Source: Comamonas testosteroni ATCC 11996 (GTDB lineage Bacteria; Pseudomonadota; Gammaproteobacteria; Burkholderiales; Burkholderiaceae_C). Taken from it: 64,000 nt of DNA. Shown here one piece after another: positions 21,500 through 30,063 of this stretch; positions within the stretch are counted from its first letter, which is position 1, and the number at the start of each line of letters is the position of its first letter. A program made the position numbers and the translations under genes. Location: contig NZ_AHIL01000020.1 in NCBI RefSeq assembly GCF_000241525.1, forward strand, positions 1 to 64,000, written 5' to 3'. Under the pieces are notes generated by a model. That model saw only the letters and a program-made list of their open reading frames with translations, did no database searches and had not been told where the DNA came from.

Positions 21500-21590
21500 T
21501 GCTATTGAATAAGAAGCATCTAGCGCCTTTGCATCATTGATTTCAGATGGATTTGTATCTGAAATCGTTTGATGGAAAGCGCTACCCGCT
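21500..21590. repeat. Dispersed TGCTAT...GCGC intergenic repeat with inverted repeat
   Basis: The module TGCTAT-N19-GCGC at 21500-21530 closely resembles 58537-58566 and more loosely 32121-32150. It is followed by a perfect inverted repeat GATTTCAGAT (21539-21548) / ATCTGAAATC (21557-21566). GATTTCAGAT also occurs near the 32 kb copy. It fills the gap between the WrbA-like gene and trhO. Confidence 0.55.
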
Positions 21591-21621
21591 CTCTTTTTGG
21601 GAGTCGCCCAGAAAGGGCGAC

Positions 21622-22431
21622 TTAGTCCATCAGATGCTTTTTGATGGGGCGGGGGTGAACCAGCTCGGTGCGCGACAGATCGGTGCCCAGCGAGTCACGG
21701 CCGTCAAAGACAAAGCAGCCGCCGTCGTAGTACTTGCCGTCGGTTTCCTCGAAATATTTGAGGATCCCGCCTTCGAGCTGGTAGACGTTTTCGATGCCTT
21801 CGTCCTGCATGAGGATGGCGGCCTTTTCGCAGCGGATGCCGCCCGTGCAGTAGCTGACCACGGTCTTGCCGGCGAATTCGTCCTTGTGCTGGCGCAGTGC
21901 AGGCGGAAATTCGGTGAACTTGGTCAGGCGCCAGTCGATCGTGCCGGCAAATGCGCCTTCGTCCACTTCGTAGTCGTTGCGCGTGTCCAGCGTCACCACC
22001 TCGCGGCCCTCGTCGTCATGGCCCTGCTCCAGCCAGCGGCGCAGCGTGACCGGGCTGACCGATGGCGCACGGCCATGGGCGGGTCGAATGGCGGGATGAT
22101 CCATGCGGATGATCTCGTTCTTGACCTTGACCAGCATTTTGCGAAAGGGCACGGTCTCGGACCAGCTTTCCTTGGGCGTCAGGTCGGCAAAACGCGGGTC
22201 TTGCTTGAGCTGGTCCACAAAGCCGCGTACAGCCTCGGCAGGGCCGGCCAGGAAAAAGTTGATGCCTTCTTCGGCCAGCAGCACCGTGCCCTTGAGGCTC
22301 AGGTCATTTGCACGCTCCAGCAGCGTCTGGCGCAGCTGGTCGGCGTCGGGCAGGGGCGTGAATTTGTAGCAGGAGATGTTGAGTATGTCGGCCACGTCGA
22401 TATCCGGGGGGCGGCCGCGCGGCTGCTGCAT
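21622..22431 (-). CDS. trhO: tRNA uridine(34) hydroxylase (rhodanese-domain)
   Basis: A 269-residue YceA/TrhO protein, which forms ho5U34 in tRNAs in an oxygen-dependent way. An N-terminal ferredoxin-like domain (ISCYKFTPL, GTVLLAEEGINFFLAG) precedes the rhodanese domain with TLDTRNDYEVDEGAF and the active-site loop SYCTGGIRCEKAA, whose first Cys is the catalytic position. The ATG at 22431 is 15 bases past the MinD-like gene's stop, so it is probably last in that transcript. Confidence 0.93.
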   Translation of the reverse strand: MQQPRGRPPDIDVADILNISCYKFTPLPDADQLRQTLLERANDLSLKGTVLLAEEGINFFLAGPAEAVRGFVDQLKQDPRFADLTPKESWSETVPFRKMLVKVKNEIIRMDHPAIRPAHGRAPSVSPVTLRRWLEQGHDDEGREVVTLDTRNDYEVDEGAFAGTIDWRLTKFTEFPPALRQHKDEFAGKTVVSYCTGGIRCEKAAILMQDEGIENVYQLEGGILKYFEETDGKYYDGGCFVFDGRDSLGTDLSRTELVHPRPIKKHLMD

Positions 22432-22446
22432 CGACGGTGATGCAGC

Positions 22447-23298
22447 TCAGACCGGGGCCGTCAGCTCTGCCTTGATTTTATTGGACAGCTGAGCCACTGC
22501 GAGAGATGCGGGTGCTCCGGGCATGGCCTGCAGCAGCAGCTGGCGGCGCATCACGGCCTCGCGCACGGCAGAGTCGACCGGAATATCGCCCCAGTGGGTC
22601 AGCTGCAGCGGCTGGCCGGACTCGGTGGTCACGAAGCGGTTGAGCACCTGCTGCAGCTGGCCCGTGATGGCGCGGCCATCGCCGGGGCGTTGCGCCTGAT
22701 TGATGACCAGACGGATCTGCTGGCGCTTTTGCTGCAGGGCCAGCACCTTGATGGCGGCGTAGGCATCGGTCAGCGAAGTGGGCTCGGGCGTGGCCACGAC
22801 CAGCACCTCGGTTGCCAGAGAGACGGAGAACAGCACCACATCCGAGATGCCGGCACCGGTGTCGAGCAGGATGATGTCGTAGCGCGGGCGCAGCAGCTCC
22901 ACCGTGCGCATGAACTGGGAGCGAATCTCGGGGGTGAGGCGCGAGTACTCGATCATGCCTGAGCCTGCCAGCAGCACGGAATAGCCGCCAGGCGTGGTCA
23001 GAATGGCATCTTCCAGCGTGGAGCGACCTGTGAACACATCGTGCAGCGTGACCTTGGGGTAGAGGTTGAGCACTACATCCAGATTGGCCAGGCCCAGGTC
23101 CGCGTCCAATACCAGAACGTTGAAGCCATGACGCGTCAGCGCAGCAGCCAGATTGGCAGAGACGAAAGTCTTGCCGACACCGCCTTTGCCGCTGGTGACG
23201 GCAATGATGTGGGCCTGCTTGTTGCGGCCAGGCGCCCGCAGGGCATCTTCCATGGATATATGAGCGGGCAAAGTAGGGTGAGGGGCCAAGGTGTCCAT
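22447..23298 (-). CDS. MinD/FlhG-like ATPase
   Basis: A 283-residue deviant-Walker ATPase of the MinD/ParA group. The Walker A motif TSGKGGVGKTFVSANLAAAL is complete with both lysines, followed by VLVLDADLGLANLDVVL and LLDTGAGISDVVLFSV. A 30-residue N-terminal extension and the overall size fit FlhG/YlxH-type proteins better than MinD. No flagellar or minCE genes are nearby. It lies four bases after a diguanylate cyclase gene, which suggests a joint role, perhaps positioning c-di-GMP output; that is inference. Confidence 0.85.
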   Translation of the reverse strand: MDTLAPHPTLPAHISMEDALRAPGRNKQAHIIAVTSGKGGVGKTFVSANLAAALTRHGFNVLVLDADLGLANLDVVLNLYPKVTLHDVFTGRSTLEDAILTTPGGYSVLLAGSGMIEYSRLTPEIRSQFMRTVELLRPRYDIILLDTGAGISDVVLFSVSLATEVLVVATPEPTSLTDAYAAIKVLALQQKRQQIRLVINQAQRPGDGRAITGQLQQVLNRFVTTESGQPLQLTHWGDIPVDSAVREAVMRRQLLLQAMPGAPASLAVAQLSNKIKAELTAPV

Positions 23299-23302
23299 CG
23301 TC

Positions 23303-24097
23303 TCAAGGCGTTATGACCTGGCTTGCGGCGTCGGTGTTTACGTCTGGTGCTGTATTGTCAGAGACATTTTCCTCTAACGAGGCGGCGGGCAAAGGGCTGA
23401 AAAGCAGGCTTTTTTCCTCGGCACTCACCGTACTGTCGGGCGGATCCTCCACGCAGACGCAGTTGCGTCCCGCCGATTTGGCCAGATAGAGCTGGCGATC
23501 GGCACGCTCGGTCCATAGTTGCGCCGTGCTGCGAATCCATTGCTGGGCGTAGACCCCGCCAATACTCACAGTGACCTTCAGCGACTGGCCGGAGGACACG
23601 GCGATGGAGTTGCTTTCGATGGCCTGGCGCAGGCGTTCGGCGACCGCGCGGCCTTGATGCGCAGGACACACGGGCAGCACGATGGCAAATTCTTCACCAC
23701 CGAAGCGCGCCAGGGTGTCCATGGGGCGGATGATCTCGGACAGGGTCTGCGCAACGGACTGCAACACCATATCGCCAGCAATATGACCGTGCTCGTCGTT
23801 GATCTGCTTGAAGTGGTCGATGTCCAGCATCAGCAGCAGTGCGGTTTCTCCGGAGCGGGCCACGCGGTCGATCTCGCGCTCGATCACGGAGCGGAAATGG
23901 CGTCGGTTGGCCAGCCCCGTGAGGGGGTCCCGCAAAGACAGCGCACACAAGCCATCAATCAATGCTTGCAGGTAGTGGGTGGGAGTGTCAGTGGGCAGAC
24001 GGTTATCGCTACCGCCCGCGCGAGTCACCAGATTGTGTGCGGTGGCAAGGCGCAGATCGCGCAAAAACACGGATTGGTGGGGGGCGGATGAGGTCAC
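23303..24097 (-). CDS. Diguanylate cyclase (GGDEF domain)
   Basis: A 264-residue soluble protein with a short N-terminus (about 60 residues, unrecognised) and a GGDEF domain: SLRDPLTGLANRRHF, then the catalytic RFGGEEFAIVLP. The inhibitory site RPMD stands five residues before GGEEF, so product inhibition is expected. Start is GTG, and I see no ribosome site or better start. No membrane segment or PAS domain is present. It is directly followed by the MinD-like gene. Confidence 0.9.
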   Translation of the reverse strand: MTSSAPHQSVFLRDLRLATAHNLVTRAGGSDNRLPTDTPTHYLQALIDGLCALSLRDPLTGLANRRHFRSVIEREIDRVARSGETALLLMLDIDHFKQINDEHGHIAGDMVLQSVAQTLSEIIRPMDTLARFGGEEFAIVLPVCPAHQGRAVAERLRQAIESNSIAVSSGQSLKVTVSIGGVYAQQWIRSTAQLWTERADRQLYLAKSAGRNCVCVEDPPDSTVSAEEKSLLFSPLPAASLEENVSDNTAPDVNTDAASQVITP

Positions 24098-24137
24098 GAC
24101 AAACTATCAATGATGGCCGTCAGTGTAGCAGCGCCCC

Positions 24138-25862
24138 CTATCTTTTTGTGGATGTAGGCTTTTCGTCAGCGTTGATCCGGGTCAGTTCTGTGGGGAAATT
24201 GCCAAGCGTTCGCAGAAAGTCGGCATCCGTGCGATAGAGCCTGATGGGGCTGCCTTCCTTGTGCAGCAGGCCGGCGCGCTCCAGTCTTTGCTCGGCCGGC
24301 AACTTCAACCCCACCACGTGCAGCAGACCGCCACGCAATGCGACCAGGCGCTCCAGTCGTGCAAAAGTTTCGACACCTGTGATGTCTATGCTGTTGATGG
24401 ACTGCATCAGCAGTGCCAGATCTCTGGCCTGGGGCGCTTGCTGCAGGGCATCGGCTGCGTAGCGCTCAAGTGCCGTGGCCGTGGCAAAGTCCAGGTCTGC
24501 ATCCATGCGCAGAGCCACGACTTCAGGTGCCAGGGGCGGCAGTTGCCAAAGCTTGCGGCTGCGCAGGCTGCCGTCGGGATGCTCGCCGACCTCGATGATG
24601 CGCGGGTGCAGGTGCTGATAGAGGTAGTAAGCCTGGCTGAGCATGATGCCCGCGAACACGCCCCAGTACATGCGGGGGGCGGTGACGATGGTCAGCACCA
24701 GAGTGGCGACGCTGATGCTGGCTTCGACCTTGGAGATCTTGAACAGCTTGAGGATCGCGCTGGGCTTGACCAGGTTGAGCACGGCGGTGATCACGATGGC
24801 TGCCAGCGTTGCCTGAGGCACATGGTAGAGCCAGGGAATGAACCAGAGCACGACCACAACCACCAGCAGAATGGAAAAGACGTTGGCATAGCCGGTCCTG
24901 GCACCGGCGAGCAGGTTGACGGCAGAGCGCGAGAAAGAAGCGCTGGTGGCAAAGCTGCCGAACAGGCCGGCGCTGATCTTGGACAGACCCTGGGCAATCA
25001 GATCCTGGTTCTCGTTCCAGCGCGTGCCGGCCTGCTGATGCTCTACCTGGGCGCTGGAGGCCGTCTCCAGAAAGCTGACCAGGGAGATGACCAGCACCGG
25101 CATGACCAGGGCGCCGAACTGCTCCCAGTCCAGCATGCCGGGCCACTGGAAGCTGGGCAGCCCCGCAGGCAGGTGGCCAATCACGGCTCCGCCTGCATCG
25201 GCGAATCCCGTGAGCCAGCTGATGAAGCCGCTCAGGCCGATGATGAAAATAGCTGAGGGAAAAGCAGGACGCCATTTCTTGGCCAGCATCAGCAAGGCCA
25301 TGCTGACCAGGCCGTAGGCGATGGACTGGATGCTGAACAGATAGATGGAGGGCGAATGCCAGACGGTGGACCAGTCAGCGCGCATGCCCAGCAGGGTGGG
25401 CAGCTGCGAAGCCAGAATCAGCAGCGCAGCCGCCTGGGTGAAACCTGCCAGTACGGGGGAGGTGACCAGGTTGAGCAGCCAGCCCGCGCGCACCACGCCC
25501 AGACTCCACTGCACCAGGCCCGACAGAATGGCCATCCATGCCGCAAGGACCACCCATTGGGCCGAGCCTGGCTCGGCCATGCCGGTCAGAGAGGCGCCGA
25601 TCAGCAAGGCGCTCAGCGCCGTCGGCCCCACGCCCAGGCGGGGTGAGGGGCTGAAGAGAATGGCCACTGCGGCCGGAATGATGGAGGCGTAGATGCCGGT
25701 GATCAGTGGCATGCCCGCCAGCGCGGCGTAAGCCACGCCCTGGGGCAGCAGCATCAGGCCCACGGTCAGGCCAGCCCAGAACTCGCCGCGCAGCAGGCCG
25801 AAAGTCGGTTTGGGCCAATTGAGAAAGGGCAGCCATCGGGCCAGGGATTGCATGGAAGTCAT
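24138..25862 (-). CDS. SulP-family anion transporter with STAS domain
   Basis: A 574-residue inner-membrane protein with about 10-12 helices from residue 25 to 420, starting with the family block FWAGLTVGLMLLPQGVAYAALAGMP. The C-terminal STAS domain (about 435-560) includes LMQSINSIDITGVETFARL, where the serine/aspartate pair typical of regulatory STAS sites is partly kept. The substrate may be sulfate, bicarbonate or a dicarboxylate; the sequence does not decide. No sulfur-assimilation genes are nearby. Confidence 0.92.
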   Translation of the reverse strand: MTSMQSLARWLPFLNWPKPTFGLLRGEFWAGLTVGLMLLPQGVAYAALAGMPLITGIYASIIPAAVAILFSPSPRLGVGPTALSALLIGASLTGMAEPGSAQWVVLAAWMAILSGLVQWSLGVVRAGWLLNLVTSPVLAGFTQAAALLILASQLPTLLGMRADWSTVWHSPSIYLFSIQSIAYGLVSMALLMLAKKWRPAFPSAIFIIGLSGFISWLTGFADAGGAVIGHLPAGLPSFQWPGMLDWEQFGALVMPVLVISLVSFLETASSAQVEHQQAGTRWNENQDLIAQGLSKISAGLFGSFATSASFSRSAVNLLAGARTGYANVFSILLVVVVVLWFIPWLYHVPQATLAAIVITAVLNLVKPSAILKLFKISKVEASISVATLVLTIVTAPRMYWGVFAGIMLSQAYYLYQHLHPRIIEVGEHPDGSLRSRKLWQLPPLAPEVVALRMDADLDFATATALERYAADALQQAPQARDLALLMQSINSIDITGVETFARLERLVALRGGLLHVVGLKLPAEQRLERAGLLHKEGSPIRLYRTDADFLRTLGNFPTELTRINADEKPTSTKR

Positions 25863-26332
25863 GATTGCGGCGAACTAAATCCTCTGCAAGCTTAGTCTGG
25901 CTTTGTTGTGCAGGGATTAAAAACGGGACGAGGCTGCGACATTGGCCGAGGGGACGCCTTGTTCCAAAGTGACTCAAGGCGTTGTCCGAACCGGGCCCGC
26001 ATGGCATCGATGGCGGCAAGGGGTTCGGCGGATGGCCGATGAGTCCGGGAGGTGGCACCCGCCAGATCCGCGCCCTGCCATGCGACCGGGTGGGTCGTTG
26101 ACTGCTTGTGAATGATGCTCACGTTGAAATCGACTCGAAGACAGAGAAAACGGCGCCAACTGCTATGCGTTTTCAGTGCTGGTGCCGTGTTTCATCCTAG
26201 CACGCTGCCCGCGCACATGCGGGAGTGCGCTCCCGTTTCGGGGTGGGAGCGGCCATAAAAAAAGAGAGGCTCATGGCCTCTCTGTACACCTTTCGGTGCG
26301 GTGCGCGCGGTGGTTGGCCCACCTGTTGTCCA
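25863..26332. other. Intergenic gap, SulP gene to DUF1329 gene
   Basis: This gap of about 470 bases holds the terminator of the DUF1329 gene at its right side and presumably the promoter of the SulP gene at its left. A 76-codon minus-strand frame (25892-26122, GTG start, no ribosome site) is not convincing. Nothing else is seen. Confidence 0.5.
26257..26282 (-). terminator. Terminator of the DUF1329 gene
   Basis: Stem AGAGAGGC (26263-26270) with GCCTCTCT (26275-26282) and loop TCAT. The A-run at 26257-26263 gives the T-run on the minus strand. Confidence 0.9.
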
Positions 26333-27709
26333 TCAGTTGCCCAGGTTGCGAATCGCCTCGGGAGTGTACTGGCTGGGCTTGAGGTTGTCCTTGCCCAGAA
26401 TGGGTGCCTTGGGGCGCTCCTGGACCAGATTCATGCTCACATAGGAGCCGGCATTCAGGTCGTAGTAGAACGATGTGCCCGCGTGCCACTTCTTGATGTC
26501 GTAGGCATAGTAGTAATTGATTTCACCGTGCTGCCACAACTGGCCGCGTGCGTCGTAGAAGTCGCCCGAGACGGCGTGGCCGGTGTCTTCGTCGATGAAC
26601 ATCACACGCTTGGAGTACAGGTGACGGAAGCCGGGCTTGAGCTTGCCCTCCAGCACCCAGACGCGGCGCAGCTCATAGCGGGTGTAGGCCGGGTTGGGGT
26701 GACCTGGCTTGAGCAGATCGGCGTATTTCATCTGCTGGTTGATGCGGAAGGTGTTCGCAGGAATGAACATCTCGCGCTTGCCGTGCATGGTCCACTCGTA
26801 GCGCTCGGAGCCGCCATTGAACAGGCGCTCGGAGTCGATGGTCGCCTTGCCGCTGGTGCCGGGGGAGGGCTGGTCATAGCCGAACTCGGGCAGTTGTCGC
26901 ACGCGGCGAGTGCCGGGATCGTAATTCCAGGCCAGGCGCTTGTCGGTGCCGAAGTTCATCGGCTCGATGGACAGAATCACGCCGCCTTTTTCGCGCTCGG
27001 GCAGGATGGAGAAATTGGTCACATAGGCGTATTTGCCTTCGTTGGGCTTGCCCAGATTTTCCTTGGAGTCATAGCGGCTGAGCTGGATATAGCTGGTGCG
27101 GCCCCAGGCGATATCGCCGCTTGCGCCCACCAGTGCCATGTCGCGTTCCACCTCTTCGGTGCTGGCGCGGCTGGGCATGAGGTTGTTCCAGAGCAGTTCC
27201 AGGCCGGTCTTGGGAATGGGGAAGGGCAGAGCGCCCATGAAGCCCTTGACGCCATTGCCGTCGTTGACTACCTCGGCTTCCAGCGCATTGCGCTTGATGA
27301 CGGCGCAGATATCGTCGTCATAGCGGAAGTCGCGGTGGCCCGGATAGACGGGAATGCGCATGGTGGTGGGGAATTTGCTGAGCAGCGCCTTCTGACCGGC
27401 GCTGAGCTTGTCGCCATATTGCGCCATGTTGGCGGCCGTGATCTCGAACAGCGGCTTTTCGTTGGCGTAGATATCGGGCTGGAACTGTCCCACGGACTTG
27501 GTGAACTTCACGCCGGGCGGAATGCCCAGGATCTTGCCCGTGAATGGCGGGATGCTGCCATCGGCATTGCCGGCTTTGATGGCGCCGGTGCAGGTCAGCT
27601 CCTTGCCCAGCTTGTCGGCTTCCGCGGCGGGAACCTTGGCACAGGCGGCTCCTGCGCTCAGCAAACCCATGCACAGCATCAGCGCTGTGCTCATCGTCTT
27701 TTGTTGCAT
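26333..27709 (-). CDS. DUF1329 exported protein
   Basis: A 458-residue periplasmic protein. The signal peptide is about residues 1-24 (MSTALMLCMGLLSAGAACA). The mature part is DUF1329, a LolB/LolA-like beta fold often coded with RND exporters or hydrophobic-substrate catabolic genes. Family blocks seen: GKELTCTGAIKAGNADGSIP, NLMPSRAS, GHAVSGDFYDARGQLW. No DUF1302 partner or RND gene is next to it here, which is less common. ATG 27709 is preferred over an upstream non-ATG start because it places the signal peptide at the terminus. Confidence 0.88.
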   Translation of the reverse strand: MQQKTMSTALMLCMGLLSAGAACAKVPAAEADKLGKELTCTGAIKAGNADGSIPPFTGKILGIPPGVKFTKSVGQFQPDIYANEKPLFEITAANMAQYGDKLSAGQKALLSKFPTTMRIPVYPGHRDFRYDDDICAVIKRNALEAEVVNDGNGVKGFMGALPFPIPKTGLELLWNNLMPSRASTEEVERDMALVGASGDIAWGRTSYIQLSRYDSKENLGKPNEGKYAYVTNFSILPEREKGGVILSIEPMNFGTDKRLAWNYDPGTRRVRQLPEFGYDQPSPGTSGKATIDSERLFNGGSERYEWTMHGKREMFIPANTFRINQQMKYADLLKPGHPNPAYTRYELRRVWVLEGKLKPGFRHLYSKRVMFIDEDTGHAVSGDFYDARGQLWQHGEINYYYAYDIKKWHAGTSFYYDLNAGSYVSMNLVQERPKAPILGKDNLKPSQYTPEAIRNLGN

Positions 27710-27835
27710 TGCTCTTGTTTTCCTAGTGAAAAAACTGTGCAGGCCGTTGCCTGTGAGCATTTATTCTTCAGATATTTGTCATGACATGAATCGTCTGTTG
27801 GGACTAATCGACAGCATCCGAGGCAGGCCAAAGAC

Positions 27836-27869
27836 GCAAAAAAGGCAGCGCCGTTGCCGGAGCTGCCTT
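27836..27869 (-). terminator. Terminator of the lysP-like gene
   Basis: AAGGCAGC (27842-27849) pairs with GCTGCCTT (27862-27869) around a 12-base loop; A residues at 27838-27843 supply the minus-strand T-run. Confidence 0.6.
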
Positions 27870-27894
27870 GGGAGGGATCAAAAATGACTAGGTA

Positions 27895-29370
27895 TTAACG
27901 CGAGCCGTTCAGATCCATCTCCGAGTATTTGACGATCTTGGTGCCCTTGACCCATTTGTAGCCAAACCAGATGGCCAGGAACAGAGGCAGGCCGATGTAG
28001 GTGGCGATGGCACCGACCCAGTCGATCTGATCCTTGATCAGGTTCTCGTAGTTCTGGCCCAGGGTGATGATCAGGCACAGCACAAAGGCGAAGATGGGGC
28101 CGAAGGGGAAGGCCGCTGCCTTGTAGGGCAGCTGGTTCATATCGTAGTTCTGTACTTCGCAGCCCTTGCGGAAACGGTAGTGGCTGATGGCAATGCCCAG
28201 CCAGGCGACAAAGCCGCACATGCCGGACAGATTCAGCAGCCAGATGTAGACGACTTCAGGGCTGAAGATATTGGTCAGAAAGCACAGAGCGGCAATCACG
28301 GTGGTGGCGATCAATGCCAGCACGGGCACGCCGCGCGTGTTGACCTGGGCAAACACCTTGGGCGCCATGCCCTGCTTGGCCAGCGCATACAGCATGCGGG
28401 TGGAGGCATACATGCCGGAGTTGCCGGCCGACAGCACCGAGGTCAGCACCACGGCATTCATCACGGCGGCGGCGCCCAGCAGGCCGGCACGCTCGAACAC
28501 CAGCGTGAAGGGGCTGACGGCGATATCGCCCAGGTCGTTGCGCAGCAGCTTGGGATCGGTATAGGGAATCAGCAGACCGATGATGAGGATGGCGAAGACG
28601 TAGAACAGCAAAATGCGCCAGAACACCTTGCGCACGGCCTTGGGCACGTTCTTGGCGGGATCTTCGGATTCGCCGGCGGCGATACCGATCAGCTCCGTGC
28701 CCTGGAAGGAAAAGCCCACCACCATGGCCACGCCGATCAAGGCCGCAAAGCCGCCTGCAAACGGTGCGTCGCCCGTGCTCAGGTTGGCAATATTGCCCCA
28801 GATTCCGTCAGGTGCGCCGCCTTGCAAAATGCCGAAGATCATCAGCACGCCGATGGCGATGAAGACCAGCACCGTGGTCACCTTGATGGCGGCGAACCAG
28901 AATTCGGATTCGCCAAAGCCCTTGGCCGACAGTGCGTTCAGGCCGAACATCAGGGCCAGAAACAGCGCACTCCACAGCACGCCGTTGGTGCCCGGGAACC
29001 AGTAGGCCATCACCAGCTGTGCGGCCACCAGGTCCACGGCAATGGTCACGGCCCAGTTGTACCAGTAGTTCCAGCCCAGGGCGAAGCCAAAGCCTTCATC
29101 CACGTACTTGGCGCCATAGGTGGCAAAGGAGCCGGAGACGGGCATGTGCGCGGCCATCTCGCCCAGACTGGTCATCAGGAAATAAACCATCAGGCCCACG
29201 ATCATGTAGGCCAGCAAGGCGCCGCCGGGGCCTGCCTGCGAGATGGTTGCGCCAGAGGCGACAAAAAGACCGGTGCCGATGGAGCCGCCGATGGCGATCA
29301 TCGACATATGTCGGGCCTTGAGGGAACGGTGCAAGCCACCGTTGTCAGTTTTTGCTTGGCTATCGCTCAT
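27895..29370 (-). CDS. lysP: Lysine-specific-type amino acid permease
   Basis: A 491-residue APC-superfamily permease with 12 predicted helices. The N-terminal block KARHMSMIAIGGSIGTGLFVASG and the segment VYFLMTSLGEMAAHMPVSGSFATYG closely resemble LysP, an H+/lysine symporter; GabP and AroP types are related. The helix-6 region FSFQGTELIGIAAGESEDP is typical of the amino-acid-transporter family. It stands alone with a long upstream region and a terminator downstream. Substrate by similarity only. Confidence 0.85.
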   Translation of the reverse strand: MSDSQAKTDNGGLHRSLKARHMSMIAIGGSIGTGLFVASGATISQAGPGGALLAYMIVGLMVYFLMTSLGEMAAHMPVSGSFATYGAKYVDEGFGFALGWNYWYNWAVTIAVDLVAAQLVMAYWFPGTNGVLWSALFLALMFGLNALSAKGFGESEFWFAAIKVTTVLVFIAIGVLMIFGILQGGAPDGIWGNIANLSTGDAPFAGGFAALIGVAMVVGFSFQGTELIGIAAGESEDPAKNVPKAVRKVFWRILLFYVFAILIIGLLIPYTDPKLLRNDLGDIAVSPFTLVFERAGLLGAAAVMNAVVLTSVLSAGNSGMYASTRMLYALAKQGMAPKVFAQVNTRGVPVLALIATTVIAALCFLTNIFSPEVVYIWLLNLSGMCGFVAWLGIAISHYRFRKGCEVQNYDMNQLPYKAAAFPFGPIFAFVLCLIITLGQNYENLIKDQIDWVGAIATYIGLPLFLAIWFGYKWVKGTKIVKYSEMDLNGSR

Positions 29371-29906
29371 GAGAGATATTGGTTTTTTTGCGGATCATGA
29401 AGCCTTGGTGGTCCTGCTGGTGAAAGCATCGGCCTCATGCCCTTTTGTTGCGCCCTGATGTCGGGAGTCCCCGGATATCAACGCGGTCGGCGTGAACGGC
29501 GATGACATGCATCGTGCTCAGTGGCTTCCGATAGGGTGCAGATTGTGAGCGATTTGCGCACGAGTCGTACAGCGTGAGCTGTGGATCGGGGTCGCCATGG
29601 CTTGAAACGATATCTAAGTGTTTGATATTTCAGAATTAATGACTGGATCAGAAATTCAGAAAAATATCCTTATATCTTCGTCAAATCGTCGGCGAGAGTG
29701 GCTTCATGCTCGGCCTTCGTTCGCTGGAGCCTTGTCTATTTGATTGTTTGTCTTTTCATTTCGTCAAAAATAATTGTCGAAATGTAAATGTTTGCTGTCG
29801 ATATTTTCTGTCTTGAAATGAAAAAAGCCGCCAGCCAATAGCTATCAAGGACTGGCAGCTTCTTTTTTGATAGTGAGCTGTGTGCGCTCAGGCCGTCCGG
29901 CTTGAA
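29371..29906. other. Intergenic gap upstream of the lysP-like gene
   Basis: Over 500 bases without a gene. It presumably holds the lysP promoter. From about 29590 it turns AT-rich. A hairpin with a T-run lies at 29827-29868 next to TAGCTATCAA-type intergenic repeat sequence, just before the ABC ATPase remnant. No riboswitch was recognised. Confidence 0.5.
29827..29868. terminator. Hairpin with T-run beside the ABC remnant
   Basis: GCCGCCAG (29827-29834) pairs with CTGGCAGC (29852-29859) with one mismatch, flanked by AAAAAA on the left and TCTTTTTT on the right. It lies in the position equivalent to the terminator after the intact ABC gene at 32221-32246. Confidence 0.5.
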
Positions 29907-30042
29907 TCAGCTGAGCAACAAGGCGTCATCCGCGAGCTTCTCGCCACGTACCTTCTCGAACACATGCAGCAGGGTGGGCATGTCCATGTTCGCATGCTCT
30001 TCGCCGCTGACGTCCAGCACCACATTGCCCTGGTGAAGCATC
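29907..30042 (-). pseudogene. 3' remnant of an ABC transporter ATPase gene
   Basis: These 136 bases correspond to the last 45 codons of the intact ATPase gene at 32265-33059. The encoded ending MLHQGNVVLDVSGEE ... FEKVRGEKLADDALLLS is nearly the same, with about 20 base differences by eye, many of them silent. Homology stops abruptly at 30042, where an unrelated eroded regulator begins on the other strand. All catalytic motifs are missing, so this is a non-functional relic of a paralogous operon. Confidence 0.85.
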
Positions 30043-30063
30043 ACGGGCCAGGCTGGACCCACA

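Noticed and set aside
21601-21621. Hairpin directly after trhO as terminator
   Set aside because: GTCGCCC/GGGCGAC pairs well but has no T-run on the minus strand, so it was not called a terminator.
25892-26122. 76-codon minus-strand frame between the SulP and DUF1329 genes
   Set aside because: GTG start without ribosome site, no family features, in a promoter region.
29371-29820. Possible lysine riboswitch upstream of the lysP-like gene
   Set aside because: No conserved riboswitch core could be recognised, and lysine riboswitches are not expected in this group.
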